Positions 26,507 through 35,250 of a DNA stretch of 64,000 bases are shown here, in pieces (the stretch's first letter is position 1; each line of letters begins with the position of its first letter). The notes beneath the pieces are model-generated. The model saw only the letters and a program-made list of their open reading frames with translations. It made no database searches and had not been told where the DNA came from. This DNA is from Halocynthiibacter namhaensis (GTDB lineage Bacteria; Pseudomonadota; Alphaproteobacteria; Rhodobacterales; Rhodobacteraceae): the NCBI RefSeq assembly GCF_000812685.1, contig NZ_JWIF01000040.1, positions 62,001-126,000 on the forward strand, in the 5' to 3' direction. A program made the translations under genes and the position numbers.

Positions 26507-27388
26507 TCAGGTCATTTTTCGAGATTCTGACAATATATTCAGGTAGTTCGCCGCAAATATGATTAACGCACCTAGGATTGCAGTCCATTGCAGGGGCTCA
26601 TTGTATAAAACAATTCCGACCACAACGATGATGGGGAGGCGTGCAAAATCGATGGGCGACACGATCATGGCAGGTGCGACGGCAAGGGCCCTTGCAATGC
26701 AAAAATGGGCCAGAAGGCCGCAAATGCCAACCAAAATCAGCCAGGGTGCGGTGTTCAGTGATGGCAGCGTGATTTGCCCATCATAGCCCGCGGTCACAAG
26801 ACCAAAAGCGGTTTGTAGTGTCACCAGCCAAAACATGATCTTTGTGATGCTGTCGCCTTTGGTCATCTGTTTTGTCAAAATGGTGGTGACCGCAAAACCG
26901 ATCGCGGCAAATGCAGCGGCGATAAAGCCTGGTGAAATCGTTGCTGTGTCCGGTCGTGCAACCAAAAGAATTCCCGAAAACCCTAAAAGCACCGCCATGA
27001 TGCGCGTTTGTGTCATTTTTTCGCCCAGGAACAGCGCCGCCAAAATCATGACCCAAACCGGGACGGTGAATTCAAGGGCAAAGACCTGCGCGAGCGGGAT
27101 CAAGGGCAGGGCGAAGAACCACAGGTTTTGACCAATGAAATGCGCAATATTGCGTAGCATATGTTTGCCAAAATCACGTGTGTTGACCTGGTTTAAAGTG
27201 CCCGCCGCGCCGCCGATGCTGAGAACGATGATCATGCCGATGACTGAACGCCATAACATCAGCTCAAATGTGTCCATGTCGCTGGCCAGCGCGCGCCCGG
27301 CAATAGCCATCAAGGTAAATGAGACGATGGAACCGGACATCCACAAAGCGGCGGTCAGAATGGCGGGGCGTTGAGGTGTTTGTGTCAT
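26507..27388 (-). CDS. EamA/DMT-family transporter
   Basis: Drug/metabolite exporter superfamily permease, 293 residues with about ten membrane segments in two EamA repeats (repeat one about 10-145, repeat two about 150-285), including E-F-T-V-P-V-W-V-M-I and P-I-D-F-A-R-L-P-I. The substrate is unknown. It is the last gene of a leftward series guaA-ABM-YdcF-EamA, 37 bases after YdcF. Confidence 0.92.
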   Translation of the reverse strand: MTQTPQRPAILTAALWMSGSIVSFTLMAIAGRALASDMDTFELMLWRSVIGMIIVLSIGGAAGTLNQVNTRDFGKHMLRNIAHFIGQNLWFFALPLIPLAQVFALEFTVPVWVMILAALFLGEKMTQTRIMAVLLGFSGILLVARPDTATISPGFIAAAFAAIGFAVTTILTKQMTKGDSITKIMFWLVTLQTAFGLVTAGYDGQITLPSLNTAPWLILVGICGLLAHFCIARALAVAPAMIVSPIDFARLPIIVVVGIVLYNEPLQWTAILGALIIFAANYLNILSESRKMT

Positions 27389-27425
27389 AGCGGCATGAGT
27401 GATGTTTTAAGGCCTGGTTGCAAGC

Positions 27426-28097
27426 CTATTCGAGCCAAGCATCCAGATTTTCCGCCCCGAACAGCTTGCCGGATTGCCAGGCAATGACGCGCAGACTGTT
27501 GAAACCCGTGGCAAGAACTTCGCGCCATACCATTTTACCTTGGGGCCACGTCAGATGCGGACTGGTGCTGCGAAAGAGTTCGGAATTGGCGAGCGCAATA
27601 TCAAAACTGCGCCCATCATTCCAACCAGCCCATTTAAGCGAGGCCCAAACACGCGGCAAATGAAACCCTTCGGATACGGCAATGATGCGCCCTGTCTGAG
27701 GAAGATCAGGCAATGAAAACAAAGCGTTTTGCAGTGTGGAAAGTGATCGCGTTTCGCTTGTAATTGCGTCGCGGGGCACTCCTAGCGAGACTGCAAGATC
27801 GCGCATTTGATCCCCAGCAGAAGGGCCGCCCGCGCGTGCCATGCCACCGGACATATGCATTTGGGGGGCCGTGCCTTGATTGTAGAGGGCGACGCCTTTT
27901 TCAACGCGCAATATTGTGGATTGGTGCAGTGTGCCATCGGCATCCATGCCCGCGCCAAAGACCATGATCACGTCAGCCTGTGTGAATTCTCTAGGCTCAG
28001 AAATATCTTGGAGCCAGGAAAATGTCGGAATGAAAATCAGAAGACATACAAATGTAAGAACACAAAATGCCAGAACGCGGCGGAACAGTTTAATCAA
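27426..28097 (-). CDS. YdcF-like DUF218 protein (TTG start)
   Basis: The 223-residue protein has an N-terminal membrane anchor (about 7-27) and a DUF218 domain (A-D-V-I-M-V-F-G-A-G at 41-50, S-G-G-M-A-R, then V-S-E-G-F-H-L-P-R). In other bacteria DUF218 proteins (YdcF, SanA, ElyC) act at the envelope; the role here is unknown. The TTG at 28097 overlaps the preceding TGA (TTGA) and follows TGAGG by seven bases, which supports this start. Confidence 0.85.
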   Translation of the reverse strand: MIKLFRRVLAFCVLTFVCLLIFIPTFSWLQDISEPREFTQADVIMVFGAGMDADGTLHQSTILRVEKGVALYNQGTAPQMHMSGGMARAGGPSAGDQMRDLAVSLGVPRDAITSETRSLSTLQNALFSLPDLPQTGRIIAVSEGFHLPRVWASLKWAGWNDGRSFDIALANSELFRSTSPHLTWPQGKMVWREVLATGFNSLRVIAWQSGKLFGAENLDAWLE

Positions 28098-28375
28098 TCA
28101 GGGACCTCAGTGATGCTATATTCACGGGGGATGCCTGCTGTGATCTCTGCCCAGACAGATGCTTTCGTGCGGGTCTGGTGGGCGTCAAATGATGATTGAT
28201 CCGTAAATATTTCTGCGACGTTGAAACGCCCGGAAATCTCAGGATCTTCGGTCACGTCAAAGGAAATGCAGCCAGGTTCCGCGTGGGTCAGACGGATATG
28301 GTCAACAAGACCCGCGCGCACAGTATCCATACGATCATCGGGAACAAGAATGTAACCGTTGAGTTGGATTTTCAT
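28094..28375 (-). CDS. Antibiotic biosynthesis monooxygenase (ABM) domain protein
   Basis: A 93-residue ferredoxin-like fold protein of the ABM/YgiN type (M-K-I-Q-L-N-G-Y-I-L-V-P; E-P-G-C-I-S-F-D-V-T-E-D; F-N-V-A-E-I-F-T-D-Q-S-S-F-D-A-H). Such proteins include quinol or heme monooxygenases and many of unknown role. The ATG at 28375 gives the family length; it lies 43 bases after guaA. Its stop overlaps the YdcF start. Confidence 0.88.
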   Translation of the reverse strand: MKIQLNGYILVPDDRMDTVRAGLVDHIRLTHAEPGCISFDVTEDPEISGRFNVAEIFTDQSSFDAHQTRTKASVWAEITAGIPREYSITEVPD

Positions 28376-28418
28376 GGCGCAGGTCCTTCGTTCTGTGGTC
28401 CTCAAAGGGCTTTGAGGA

Positions 28419-29975
28419 TTACTCCCATTCAATCGTGCCGGGAGGTTTCGACGTGATGTCATAGGTCACGCGGTTGATGCCTTCGATTTCATTGATGATG
28501 CGCGTTGCGGTTTCACCAAGGAATTCATGCGTGAACGGGTAGTAATCCGCGGTCATGCCGTCGACAGATGTCACCGCGCGCAGGGCACAGGCGTAATCAT
28601 AGGTGCGACCATCGCCCATCACGCCAACGGTTTTCACCGGAAGGATCGCGACAAAAGCTTGCCAGATCTCATCATACAGACCGTGTTTACGGATCTGGTC
28701 GATGTAAACCGCGTCAGCTTTGCGCAGGATTTCCAATTTTGGACGGGTGATTTCACCAGGGCAACGAATGGCAAGGCCAGGTCCTGGGAAGGGGTGACGA
28801 CCGATGAATGATGTCGGCAGACCAAGTTCACGACCAAGGGCGCGGACCTCATCTTTGAACAACTCACGCAGGGGTTCAACCAGTTTCAGACCCATCTTTT
28901 CGGGCAGGCCGCCAACATTGTGGTGCGATTTGATGGTCACGCTTGGACCGCCAGAAAAGGACACAGATTCAATCACATCTGGGTAAAGCGTGCCCTGAGC
29001 AAGGAACTCAGCGCCTTCGATTTCATTGGCGTATTTCTGGAATACATCAATGAACAATTTGCCGATGATTTTGCGTTTGGTTTCTGGATCAGATTGACCG
29101 TCCAACTCGCCCAAGAACAATTCTTGCTCATCCGCGTGGATCAGCTTCATTTTGTAATTGTCGCGGAACATGGCGACAACTTCTTCCGCTTCACCCTGAC
29201 GCAAAAGGCCATGGTCCACGAAAACACAGGTCAGCTGATCGCCGATTGCTTCGTGCAACAAAACAGCCGCAACAGAACTGTCAACGCCACCGGACAGGCC
29301 GCAGATCACGTTCTTGTCGCCAACCTGTTCGCGGATCTTGTCGATCATTTGCTGGCGATAAGCACCCATGGTCCAATCGCCAGAGAATCCAGCGAGTTTA
29401 ACGAAGTTTTCATATAGTTTCGCACCGCGCGGGGTGTGGTGAACCTCAGGGTGAAATTGCACCGCATAGAAATGACGCGACGCATCTGCTGTGATCGCAT
29501 AAGGGGCATTCGGGGATGTGCCGTAAACGTCAAAGCCAGGTGCGATTTCAGAGACATGGTCGCCGTGGCTCATCCAGACTTGTTCATCACCATCGGTGAA
29601 CCAACCGTCCAGAATATCAAGCGTATTTCCAGGCGTGACAAAAGCACGACCAAATTCAGCGGTGCCATGACCGCTTTCTACTTTGCCGCCCAACTGGTGC
29701 ATCATGACCTGTTGGCCGTAACAGATCCCTAGGATCGGCACGCCATAGTCAAATATTTCCTGCGGCGCGCGCGGCGACCCTTCGCGGGTCACACTGTCTG
29801 GGCCGCCAGAAAAGATGATGGCTTTGGGGGCGAATTCCTTAACAAACGCCATGTCGACGCTTTGGTAAGGATGAATTTCGCAATAAACCCCGAGCTCACG
29901 CAGGCGACGCGCAATAAGCTGCGTGACCTGGCTGCCGAAGTCGATGATCAGGAGGTTTTCATGGTGCTGTGTCAT
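28419..29975 (-). CDS. guaA: GMP synthase (glutamine-hydrolysing)
   Basis: Converts XMP to GMP with ATP and glutamine, the last step of guanine nucleotide synthesis. The 518-residue enzyme has the class I glutamine amidotransferase domain (F-G-S-Q-V-T-Q-L at 13-20, G-I-C-Y-G-Q-Q with Cys85), the ATP-pyrophosphatase loop S-G-G-V-D-S-S (near 230) and the dimerisation domain ending P-P-G-T-I-E-W-E. The ATG at 29975 has AGGA five bases upstream and matches family N-termini; an ATG two codons earlier is less likely. A terminator-like hairpin lies 56 bases upstream. Confidence 0.98.
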   Translation of the reverse strand: MTQHHENLLIIDFGSQVTQLIARRLRELGVYCEIHPYQSVDMAFVKEFAPKAIIFSGGPDSVTREGSPRAPQEIFDYGVPILGICYGQQVMMHQLGGKVESGHGTAEFGRAFVTPGNTLDILDGWFTDGDEQVWMSHGDHVSEIAPGFDVYGTSPNAPYAITADASRHFYAVQFHPEVHHTPRGAKLYENFVKLAGFSGDWTMGAYRQQMIDKIREQVGDKNVICGLSGGVDSSVAAVLLHEAIGDQLTCVFVDHGLLRQGEAEEVVAMFRDNYKMKLIHADEQELFLGELDGQSDPETKRKIIGKLFIDVFQKYANEIEGAEFLAQGTLYPDVIESVSFSGGPSVTIKSHHNVGGLPEKMGLKLVEPLRELFKDEVRALGRELGLPTSFIGRHPFPGPGLAIRCPGEITRPKLEILRKADAVYIDQIRKHGLYDEIWQAFVAILPVKTVGVMGDGRTYDYACALRAVTSVDGMTADYYPFTHEFLGETATRIINEIEGINRVTYDITSKPPGTIEWE

Positions 29976-30030
29976 GTGCATCCTGTAAATTGTGCGCCGG
30001 GGTGAAGCAAGGTGCAAAACGTTTCACAGT

Positions 30031-30053
30031 AAAAAAGACCAAGCGGCGCTTGG
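30031..30053 (-). terminator. Terminator-like hairpin in the guaA leader
   Basis: On the minus strand CCAAGC-GCC-GCTTGG (30053 to 30039) is followed by TCTTTTTT (30038 to 30031), 56 bases before the guaA ATG. No minus-strand gene lies upstream to be terminated, so it may be a leader attenuator, or it may simply protect guaA from antisense read-through. The stem is only six pairs. Confidence 0.4.
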
Positions 30054-30206
30054 GGTATGAAAATGATGACAATTCAATCACAAATTGCATTCCGTTAACC
30101 AAATTCACCCAATTAATTTGATTTTTGAGTTAGTTTTCCCTAAATTAAAAAAAATGAGCAATTTTTGCTTACCCCAGAAAGGGGAAGCGGAAGGCGGGCG
30201 GAAAAA

Positions 30207-31229
30207 TTGAATACTATTGTCCTATACGCCCTCAGCGGCGATCCTTTTGGCTTGACCAACGTTACCGTAACGAATGCGTATACGGTAGATATCGTTGACG
30301 ATGACAATCTACTTGAGCATTCAGATGACAATGGACTTCCAAGTGGCTCCGCTCAGCTGGATGTAAGTTCGGTTCCCGGGCTAAACAACTCTGTTAACTT
30401 TCAAGTGTTTGAGAGTAGATCTGGTTTTGTGAACGGTTCGCCTGTGACCTTTACTCTGCTGCAATGGAGCGGCATTGATTATATGGTGCTGACCGGCGGT
30501 TCGGTCAGCGTCGGTCAAACTATTACAGGCACAGCAAACGGACCCGCGCCCAACGCCGGCCCAACTGATTATTCGACGCTTCCTGACTTTGTCTGCTTTG
30601 CGGCGGAAACGCTTATCGAAACGCCTGCTGGGGCACGACGCATTGATACATTAACCTCGGGCGATTTAGTTGTGTTGGCAAATGGCAGTGTCAAACCTAT
30701 TCGTTGGATCGGCAAGCGCGTGCTGTCGCCAGATGATCTGAAAGACGCGCCGCATTTACGCCCGATACGGATTGGCGCCCATAGTTTTGGCCGCAACAGC
30801 CCCACACAAGATGTTCACCTATCACCGCAGCATCGGATTGCCGTGACGTCTGGCGCACTTGAGATGTTGATGGAACACCCCGTGATGTTAACTTCTGCCA
30901 AGGCGGTGTTGGGCCGCACGGGGGTGGAACAGAACCAAGATGTTCAAGAGGTCACTTATTTTCACATGATGTTTGATCAGCACGAGATGCTAAATGTGTG
31001 TGGTTTGATGTGTGAATCCTTTTACCCAGGTACAGTGTCAATGGACGCACTTTCGAATGATGTTCGCGCAGAGCTGTTTGAGCTTTTCCCAGACCTTGAA
31101 ACCGATGACGCCAGTTATGGACCAACTGTGTTGCCTGTGATGAAACCGTTTGAAGCACAAATCGTGTTAAATAGCTTGTCCTCTCCCAAGGCCCATGACC
31201 TTGAAATGCCATTCGAGATGGCATCATAG
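30207..31229 (+). CDS. Hint-domain protein (roseobacter type)
   Basis: About 340 residues with a beta-rich N-terminal part (residues 1-130, [15 protein letters not shown] at the start) and a Hint domain beginning [14 protein letters not shown] (the inteinlike Cys) through [10 protein letters not shown] and L-S-P-Q-H-R-I. Such proteins are common in roseobacters and may be secreted or autoprocessing; no signal peptide is visible. The TTG at 30207 after GGCGGAAAAA is preferred; another TTG at 30165 is in frame. No ATG start is available near. Confidence 0.75.
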   Translation: MNTIVLYALSGDPFGLTNVTVTNAYTVDIVDDDNLLEHSDDNGLPSGSAQLDVSSVPGLNNSVNFQVFESRSGFVNGSPVTFTLLQWSGIDYMVLTGGSVSVGQTITGTANGPAPNAGPTDYSTLPDFVCFAAETLIETPAGARRIDTLTSGDLVVLANGSVKPIRWIGKRVLSPDDLKDAPHLRPIRIGAHSFGRNSPTQDVHLSPQHRIAVTSGALEMLMEHPVMLTSAKAVLGRTGVEQNQDVQEVTYFHMMFDQHEMLNVCGLMCESFYPGTVSMDALSNDVRAELFELFPDLETDDASYGPTVLPVMKPFEAQIVLNSLSSPKAHDLEMPFEMAS

Positions 31230-31236
31230 GCGAATA

Positions 31237-31258
31237 GTTTTCAACATTTATTGAAAAC
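31237..31258 (+). promoter_or_regulatory. Inverted repeat just after the Hint gene
   Basis: GTTTTCAA (31237-31244) and TTGAAAAC (31251-31258) are perfect eight-base inverted arms with loop CATTTA. No T-run follows, so it is not a classic terminator. It could be a weak hairpin ending the Hint transcript or an operator for the mttB gene. Confidence 0.35.
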
Positions 31259-31266
31259 CAAGCCGC

Positions 31267-31318
31267 AAATGTCGCTTTCGCCTGTCAGAGGCCGTATTTT
31301 CTCTCATACGCGACATTT
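31267..31318 (+). promoter_or_regulatory. Candidate structured 5' leader of the mttB homologue
   Basis: AAATGTCGC (31267-31275) is exactly complementary to GCGACATTT (31310-31318), so RNA here could close a nine-pair stem around 34 bases. Inside are two competing small stems, GCCT/AGGC and AGAG/CTCT, which could form alternative pairings. The element ends 43 bases before the mttB ATG. No known riboswitch class is recognised. Confidence 0.35.
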
Positions 31319-31361
31319 TCCCGGTCTAAACATGGATCAAACGACATTCAGGGGAAGATCC

Positions 31362-32903
31362 ATGGCAGAAACAGCTCGCAGACGTGCTCGTGGTGGTGGT
31401 GGTGCGGCGCGCCGTGCAGAACGCACAGCCGTTAACATCGAGACCGCGAAATACATTGAACGCAACATTCCGAACCTAGAGATTCTGAATGAAGAGGCTT
31501 TGGCGATCATCGAAGAAAACGCGGAAACCGTTCTCGCTGAGATCGGCGTTAACTTTGTTGAATGCCCGGAGGCGCTTGAATTGTGGCGTGAAGCGGGTGC
31601 TGAGATCGACGGCGAACGTGTACGGATCCCACGTGGTCTGTGCCGTGAGCTGATCAAAACCGCTCCGCAAAGCTATACGCAACATGCACGCAACCCAGAG
31701 AAATCCGTTGTCATCGGCGGCAATAATCTGGTGCTTGCACCTGTTTATGGCCCGCCCTTTGTGCGTGATGCCGACGGTGGCCGTCGCTATGCGACCATGG
31801 ATGATTTCAACAAATTCGTAAAACTGGGCTATATGTCCAAATGGCTGCACCATTCCGGTGGTACAGTGTGCGAACCTACAGATATCCCCGTGAACAAACG
31901 TCACTTGGACATGCTGTATTCCCATATGACCTTGTCCGACAAGCCGTATATGGGCTCCGTTACTGAGCCTTCTCGTGCGCAGGATTCGGTTGAGATGTCG
32001 AAGATCCTGTTTGGTGACGAATTCGTTGATCAGAATGCGGTTATGACGTCATTGATCAACATTAACTCGCCTTTGACATTTGATCCGATCATGGTTGGCG
32101 CTTTGGATATCTACGCGAAAGCGGGCCAGGGCTGCATCATCTCACCCTTTATCGTTGGCGGTGCGATGGCGCCGGTATCGGTTGCTGGCACGTTGACGCA
32201 GGTTCTCGCTGAGGTTCTCGCGGGCATCGCATATAGCCAACTTGTGCGCAAAGGCGCGCCAGTGATCTTTGGCTGCTTCGTGACATCCATCGATATGAAT
32301 TCAGGCGCGCCAACATTTGGCACACCAGAAGCTTCCCAAATCCTTTACGGGGCAGGGCAGTTGGCCCGTCGCCTTAAGCTTCCGTTTAGATCTGGTGGCG
32401 GCCTTTGTGGGTCCAAATTGCCTGATGCACAGGCAGCATATGAGACTGCGCATACGCATAATGCCGCCTTGCTTGGTGGTGTGAACTTCATGTTGCATTC
32501 TTGCGGTTGGCTTGAGGGCGGGCTTGTTTCATCCTTTGAGAAATTCGTCATGGATGCCGATCAGCTTGGCGTTCTGCACCATTTGGCTGCGGGCGTTGAC
32601 ATGTCAGAGAATGGCCAAGCAATGGGCGCCATGCGTGAGGTCGGGCCAGGTGGTCACTATCTTGGATGTGAACACACCCAGGCCAACTATAAAGACGCGT
32701 TTTGGCGTACCGATTTGCTGGACTACAAACCGTTTGAAACCTGGGATGAAGAAGGTGCACGTGACACCGTCGCATTGGCCAAAGCTCGCGTCGAAAAACA
32801 GTTGAACGACTATCAGCAACCAGCGATGGACCCTGCAATTAAAGACGCATTGGACGAATATGTCGCCCGTAAAAAAGCGGCAGAGCCTGACGCGTTTATG
32901 TGA
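31362..32903 (+). CDS. MttB-family (trimethylamine methyltransferase-like) protein without pyrrolysine
   Basis: The 513-residue product belongs to the MttB superfamily, corrinoid-dependent methyltransferases acting on methylated amines or quaternary amines. Visible blocks: an Arg/Gly-rich N-terminus, N-S-P-L-T-F-D-P-I-M (about 235), F-G-T-P-E-A-S-Q-I-L-Y-G and G-G-G-L-C-G-S-K-L-P-D-A-Q-A-A-Y-E, then H-S-C-G-W-L-E-G-G-L. The frame has no internal amber codon, so it is not the pyrrolysine enzyme; homologues of this kind act on glycine betaine or related compounds in some bacteria. No corrinoid protein or reductase lies nearby. AGGGGAAG precedes the ATG at 31362. Confidence 0.88.
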   Translation: MAETARRRARGGGGAARRAERTAVNIETAKYIERNIPNLEILNEEALAIIEENAETVLAEIGVNFVECPEALELWREAGAEIDGERVRIPRGLCRELIKTAPQSYTQHARNPEKSVVIGGNNLVLAPVYGPPFVRDADGGRRYATMDDFNKFVKLGYMSKWLHHSGGTVCEPTDIPVNKRHLDMLYSHMTLSDKPYMGSVTEPSRAQDSVEMSKILFGDEFVDQNAVMTSLININSPLTFDPIMVGALDIYAKAGQGCIISPFIVGGAMAPVSVAGTLTQVLAEVLAGIAYSQLVRKGAPVIFGCFVTSIDMNSGAPTFGTPEASQILYGAGQLARRLKLPFRSGGGLCGSKLPDAQAAYETAHTHNAALLGGVNFMLHSCGWLEGGLVSSFEKFVMDADQLGVLHHLAAGVDMSENGQAMGAMREVGPGGHYLGCEHTQANYKDAFWRTDLLDYKPFETWDEEGARDTVALAKARVEKQLNDYQQPAMDPAIKDALDEYVARKKAAEPDAFM

Positions 32904-32917
32904 TTAACAGATGTTGC

Positions 32918-33208
32918 CTATGACGCGCATCGGGTCCGCAGGATCTGAATCTCGGCCATAAGTGCAATCAACAATTCAACATGACGGGCGATGCTATAGG
33001 AAGCATCGCCCGTTTTGCGTCGTTCCTCCATATCGCCTTCGACATTCATAAGCTGCGTCACGGCACGTCCGGGCCCAGGTAGTTTTTCGTCGTTCACAAG
33101 ACGCAAAAGGTCACGTTCTCGGCTGTAGCTGGTTAAGCCAAAACGTGCTGCACGGATAAGCAGGCGTGGTCGGCGAAGTGTATTGAGAAATGTCATAAGG
33201 TCGGTCAT
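32918..33208 (-). CDS. DUF6477-type small protein
   Basis: A 96-residue protein starting M-T-D-L-M-T-F-L-N-T-L-R-R-P-R-L-L-I-R-A-A-R, with a conserved T-G-D-A-S-Y-S-I-A-R-H-V-E segment. I recall this family as DUF6477 in Rhodobacteraceae; no function is known. It converges on the mttB homologue with 14 bases between stops. Its codons for G-D-A-S-Y-S-I-A-R also form, on the other strand, a strong terminator for mttB (32984-33016). Confidence 0.8.
   Translation of the reverse strand: MTDLMTFLNTLRRPRLLIRAARFGLTSYSRERDLLRLVNDEKLPGPGRAVTQLMNVEGDMEERRKTGDASYSIARHVELLIALMAEIQILRTRCAS
32984..33016 (+). terminator. Intrinsic terminator of mttB located inside the DUF6477 coding sequence
   Basis: ACGGGCGATGCT (32984-32995) is perfectly complementary to AGCATCGCCCGT (33002-33013), a 12-pair stem with loop ATAGGA, followed by four T residues (33013-33016). 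It lies 80 bases after the mttB stop in the right orientation. It overlaps the converging gene's codons for a conserved peptide. Confidence 0.65.
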
Positions 33209-33302
33209 GTCTGAGCCCCTTTTTTGGTTATGGCGTGATCAAGGGTGACACTACTTATGCGGGTGTTGCGTGTTGCCTAAGGCACCGTTCGATGGGTTAC
33301 TT

Positions 33303-33317
33303 AACTGTTTAACAGTT
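33303..33317. promoter_or_regulatory. 15-base palindrome between the DUF6477 and DUF6456 genes
   Basis: AACTGTTTAACAGTT is a perfect inverted repeat about a single central base, lying 95 bases from the DUF6477 start and 111 from the DUF6456 start, in the divergent promoter region. It looks like a dimer binding site; the helix-turn-helix protein at 33428 is a natural but unproven candidate. Confidence 0.4.
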
Positions 33318-33427
33318 GAAATCAATGATAGTGACACCTGAATATGTTAATCAACAAGTAACCAATGCAATCTTAAGTTGTGTGTAGCTGATGTCCTATA
33401 GGGTTAGAAAGAAAGGGCGCAAAGGGA

Positions 33428-34645
33428 ATGAAAAAGCAGGCTGATACGATTGATGTTGGTGTTGCTGAACTCCCCCAATGGGTTCCCGGGGCTGCAAGGA
33501 ACTACCTGTTACATACGGTCACGGGCGTTTCAATTCGTAAGCTTGCTCGTATCTGTGACTGTCACGCGTCCACTGTGATGCGGCAAGTACACCGTATCGA
33601 AAGTCAGCGTGACGACATCTTGGTTGACGAAGCCCTAAGTCGACTGGGCCAGACATATCTTCAGGTATCCCGCTCATCTGCTGAGCAAAATAAAAAGGAT
33701 GCCACTAAAATGACTATTCCGCACTCAACCTCCGCCCAAATGCGCAACTCTGATGCCGACGACCAATCTCAGTTTGCTGCCTGCAACGATCAATCTACCA
33801 CAGCGCCAAATCCTAAGAAGCTGCGTCGTGAGAAAGACGAACGTCGTGTTTTGACGCGCTTGTCTGAAAACGGCGCGGTGCTTGTGGTTGCTGGCGATTT
33901 GGACAAGGCTGTTGTTGTGCGCAGCTTGCCTGGGGGCAAATCCGCAAGAACTGCGGTCGTTGAACGGGAAGTCGCGCAATCTATGGCGTTGAAGGATTTG
34001 ATCAGTTGCGCGGCCAAAGGCAAAGTTACGCAGTATAAGATTACAACGGCGGGCCGTGCTGCGCTGAAAAGAATGATCAGCACAGGTGATCCGGCGCAAC
34101 CGGGCTTTTCTGATATGCAAGCCAGTTTTGGGGATCAGCACCGCGTGTGGGGTGAGAAACAGCTGGCCAGCGGATGCGAGCAAGAGCAGCCAAAACACAT
34201 CCGTTACAACATTGCTGAAAGCCCATTGGCGGGCCTTGCAAGGCGTCGGGATAAGGATGGAAAACCCTTTTTAAGCGATGATCTTGTGCATGTGGGAGAA
34301 CGTCTGCGCGAGGATTTTGAATTGGCTCAAATGGGCCCGCGTGTTGCACAGAATTGGGAACGGTTCTTGACCGGTGGTGGTCGTGGTGGATTTGCGGCGG
34401 ACAGTGGCGTTGGGCATGGTCCAGAAGAGGCCCGGCGTCGCGTTTCGGGCGCACTGGAACATCTAGGGCCGGGGTTGGGGGACGTTGTTCTGCGGTGCTG
34501 CTGTTACCTTGAGGGCATGGAAGCGGCCGAGAAACGCATGGGCTGGTCGGCACGATCAGGCAAAGTTGTTCTGCGCATCGCCTTGCAACGTCTAAAGCGT
34601 CATTACGACGAAACACATGGCAAATTTGGCCCAATGATCGGCTGA
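33428..34645 (+). CDS. DUF6456-type helix-turn-helix protein
   Basis: A 405-residue protein with an N-terminal helix-turn-helix (about 25-60: L-L-H-T-V-T-G-V-S-I-R-K-L-A-R-I-C-D-C-H-A-S-T-V-M-R-Q-V), a winged-helix-like middle (about 150-225) and a conserved C-terminal domain (A-E-S-P-L-A-G-L-A-R-R, G-L-G-D-V-V-L-R-C-C-C-Y-L-E-G-M-E, then R-L-K-R-H-Y). I recall the C-terminal part as DUF6456 of Rhodobacteraceae. A regulatory role is inferred. GCAAAGGGA precedes the ATG; a bidirectional terminator follows. Confidence 0.8.
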   Translation: MKKQADTIDVGVAELPQWVPGAARNYLLHTVTGVSIRKLARICDCHASTVMRQVHRIESQRDDILVDEALSRLGQTYLQVSRSSAEQNKKDATKMTIPHSTSAQMRNSDADDQSQFAACNDQSTTAPNPKKLRREKDERRVLTRLSENGAVLVVAGDLDKAVVVRSLPGGKSARTAVVEREVAQSMALKDLISCAAKGKVTQYKITTAGRAALKRMISTGDPAQPGFSDMQASFGDQHRVWGEKQLASGCEQEQPKHIRYNIAESPLAGLARRRDKDGKPFLSDDLVHVGERLREDFELAQMGPRVAQNWERFLTGGGRGGFAADSGVGHGPEEARRRVSGALEHLGPGLGDVVLRCCCYLEGMEAAEKRMGWSARSGKVVLRIALQRLKRHYDETHGKFGPMIG

Positions 34646-34656
34646 ATGAGAAATGA

Positions 34657-34687
34657 GAAAAGGCCCGCACAAATGGCGGGCCTTTTC
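34657..34687 (+). terminator. Bidirectional terminator between DUF6456 and peroxiredoxin genes
   Basis: GGCCCGC (34662-34668) pairs with GCGGGCC (34676-34682) and the flanks AAAA/TTTT extend the pairing, giving T-runs on both strands. It serves the converging genes at 34645 and 34717. Confidence 0.88.
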
Positions 34688-34716
34688 TTTATTGCTTAGA
34701 AACGAAGGCGCTTAGA

Positions 34717-35250
34717 TTATGCGGTTTCTTTGAGCCAGTTCAGAACTGTTTCTGGTGAAGATTCACCGTATGGATCTTCGCCGTGGTTGTCTGCAAGGCC
34801 TGGCTCTTCGAACCATGCTTCTACAACGCCGTCTTTGATGACAGCGGCATAGCGCCAAGAACGCATGCCAAAGCCCAGGTTATTCTTCTCAACCAGCATG
34901 CCCATTTTACGGGTGAATTCACCGGAACCATCTGGGATAACGTTTACGTTGCTGATCTCTTGTGCTTGCGCCCATTTGTTCATCACGAAGCTGTCGTTGA
35001 CGGACATGCAATAGATTTCATCAACGCCTTCAGCTTGAAAATCAGAAAATCCGTTCTCAAAGCCTGGAAGTTGGTATGTGGAACAGGTTGGTGTGAACGC
35101 GCCTGGCAAAGAGAAAAGAACAACGCGTTTGCCTGAAAAATAGTCAGCAGTTGTTTTGTCTTCCCAACGGAATGGGTTGTCGCCGCCGATGCTTTCGTCG
35201 CGTACACGTGTTTTGAAGGTAACTTCGGGCAGTTTTTGTCCGGCTTTCAT
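34717..35250 (-). CDS. Peroxiredoxin, Prx5 type
   Basis: Thiol peroxidase of the Prx5/type II group that reduces peroxides, usually with glutathione and glutaredoxin or thioredoxin. The 178-residue protein has P-G-A-F-T-P-T-C-S (the peroxidatic cysteine) and a second cysteine in E-I-Y-C-M-S-V-N-D. Length is normal for the stand-alone form. The ATG at 35250 starts M-K-A-G-Q-K-L-P-E-V, as in the family; the frame is open further upstream. No OxyR-type site was recognised upstream. Confidence 0.93.
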   Translation of the reverse strand: MKAGQKLPEVTFKTRVRDESIGGDNPFRWEDKTTADYFSGKRVVLFSLPGAFTPTCSTYQLPGFENGFSDFQAEGVDEIYCMSVNDSFVMNKWAQAQEISNVNVIPDGSGEFTRKMGMLVEKNNLGFGMRSWRYAAVIKDGVVEAWFEEPGLADNHGEDPYGESSPETVLNWLKETA

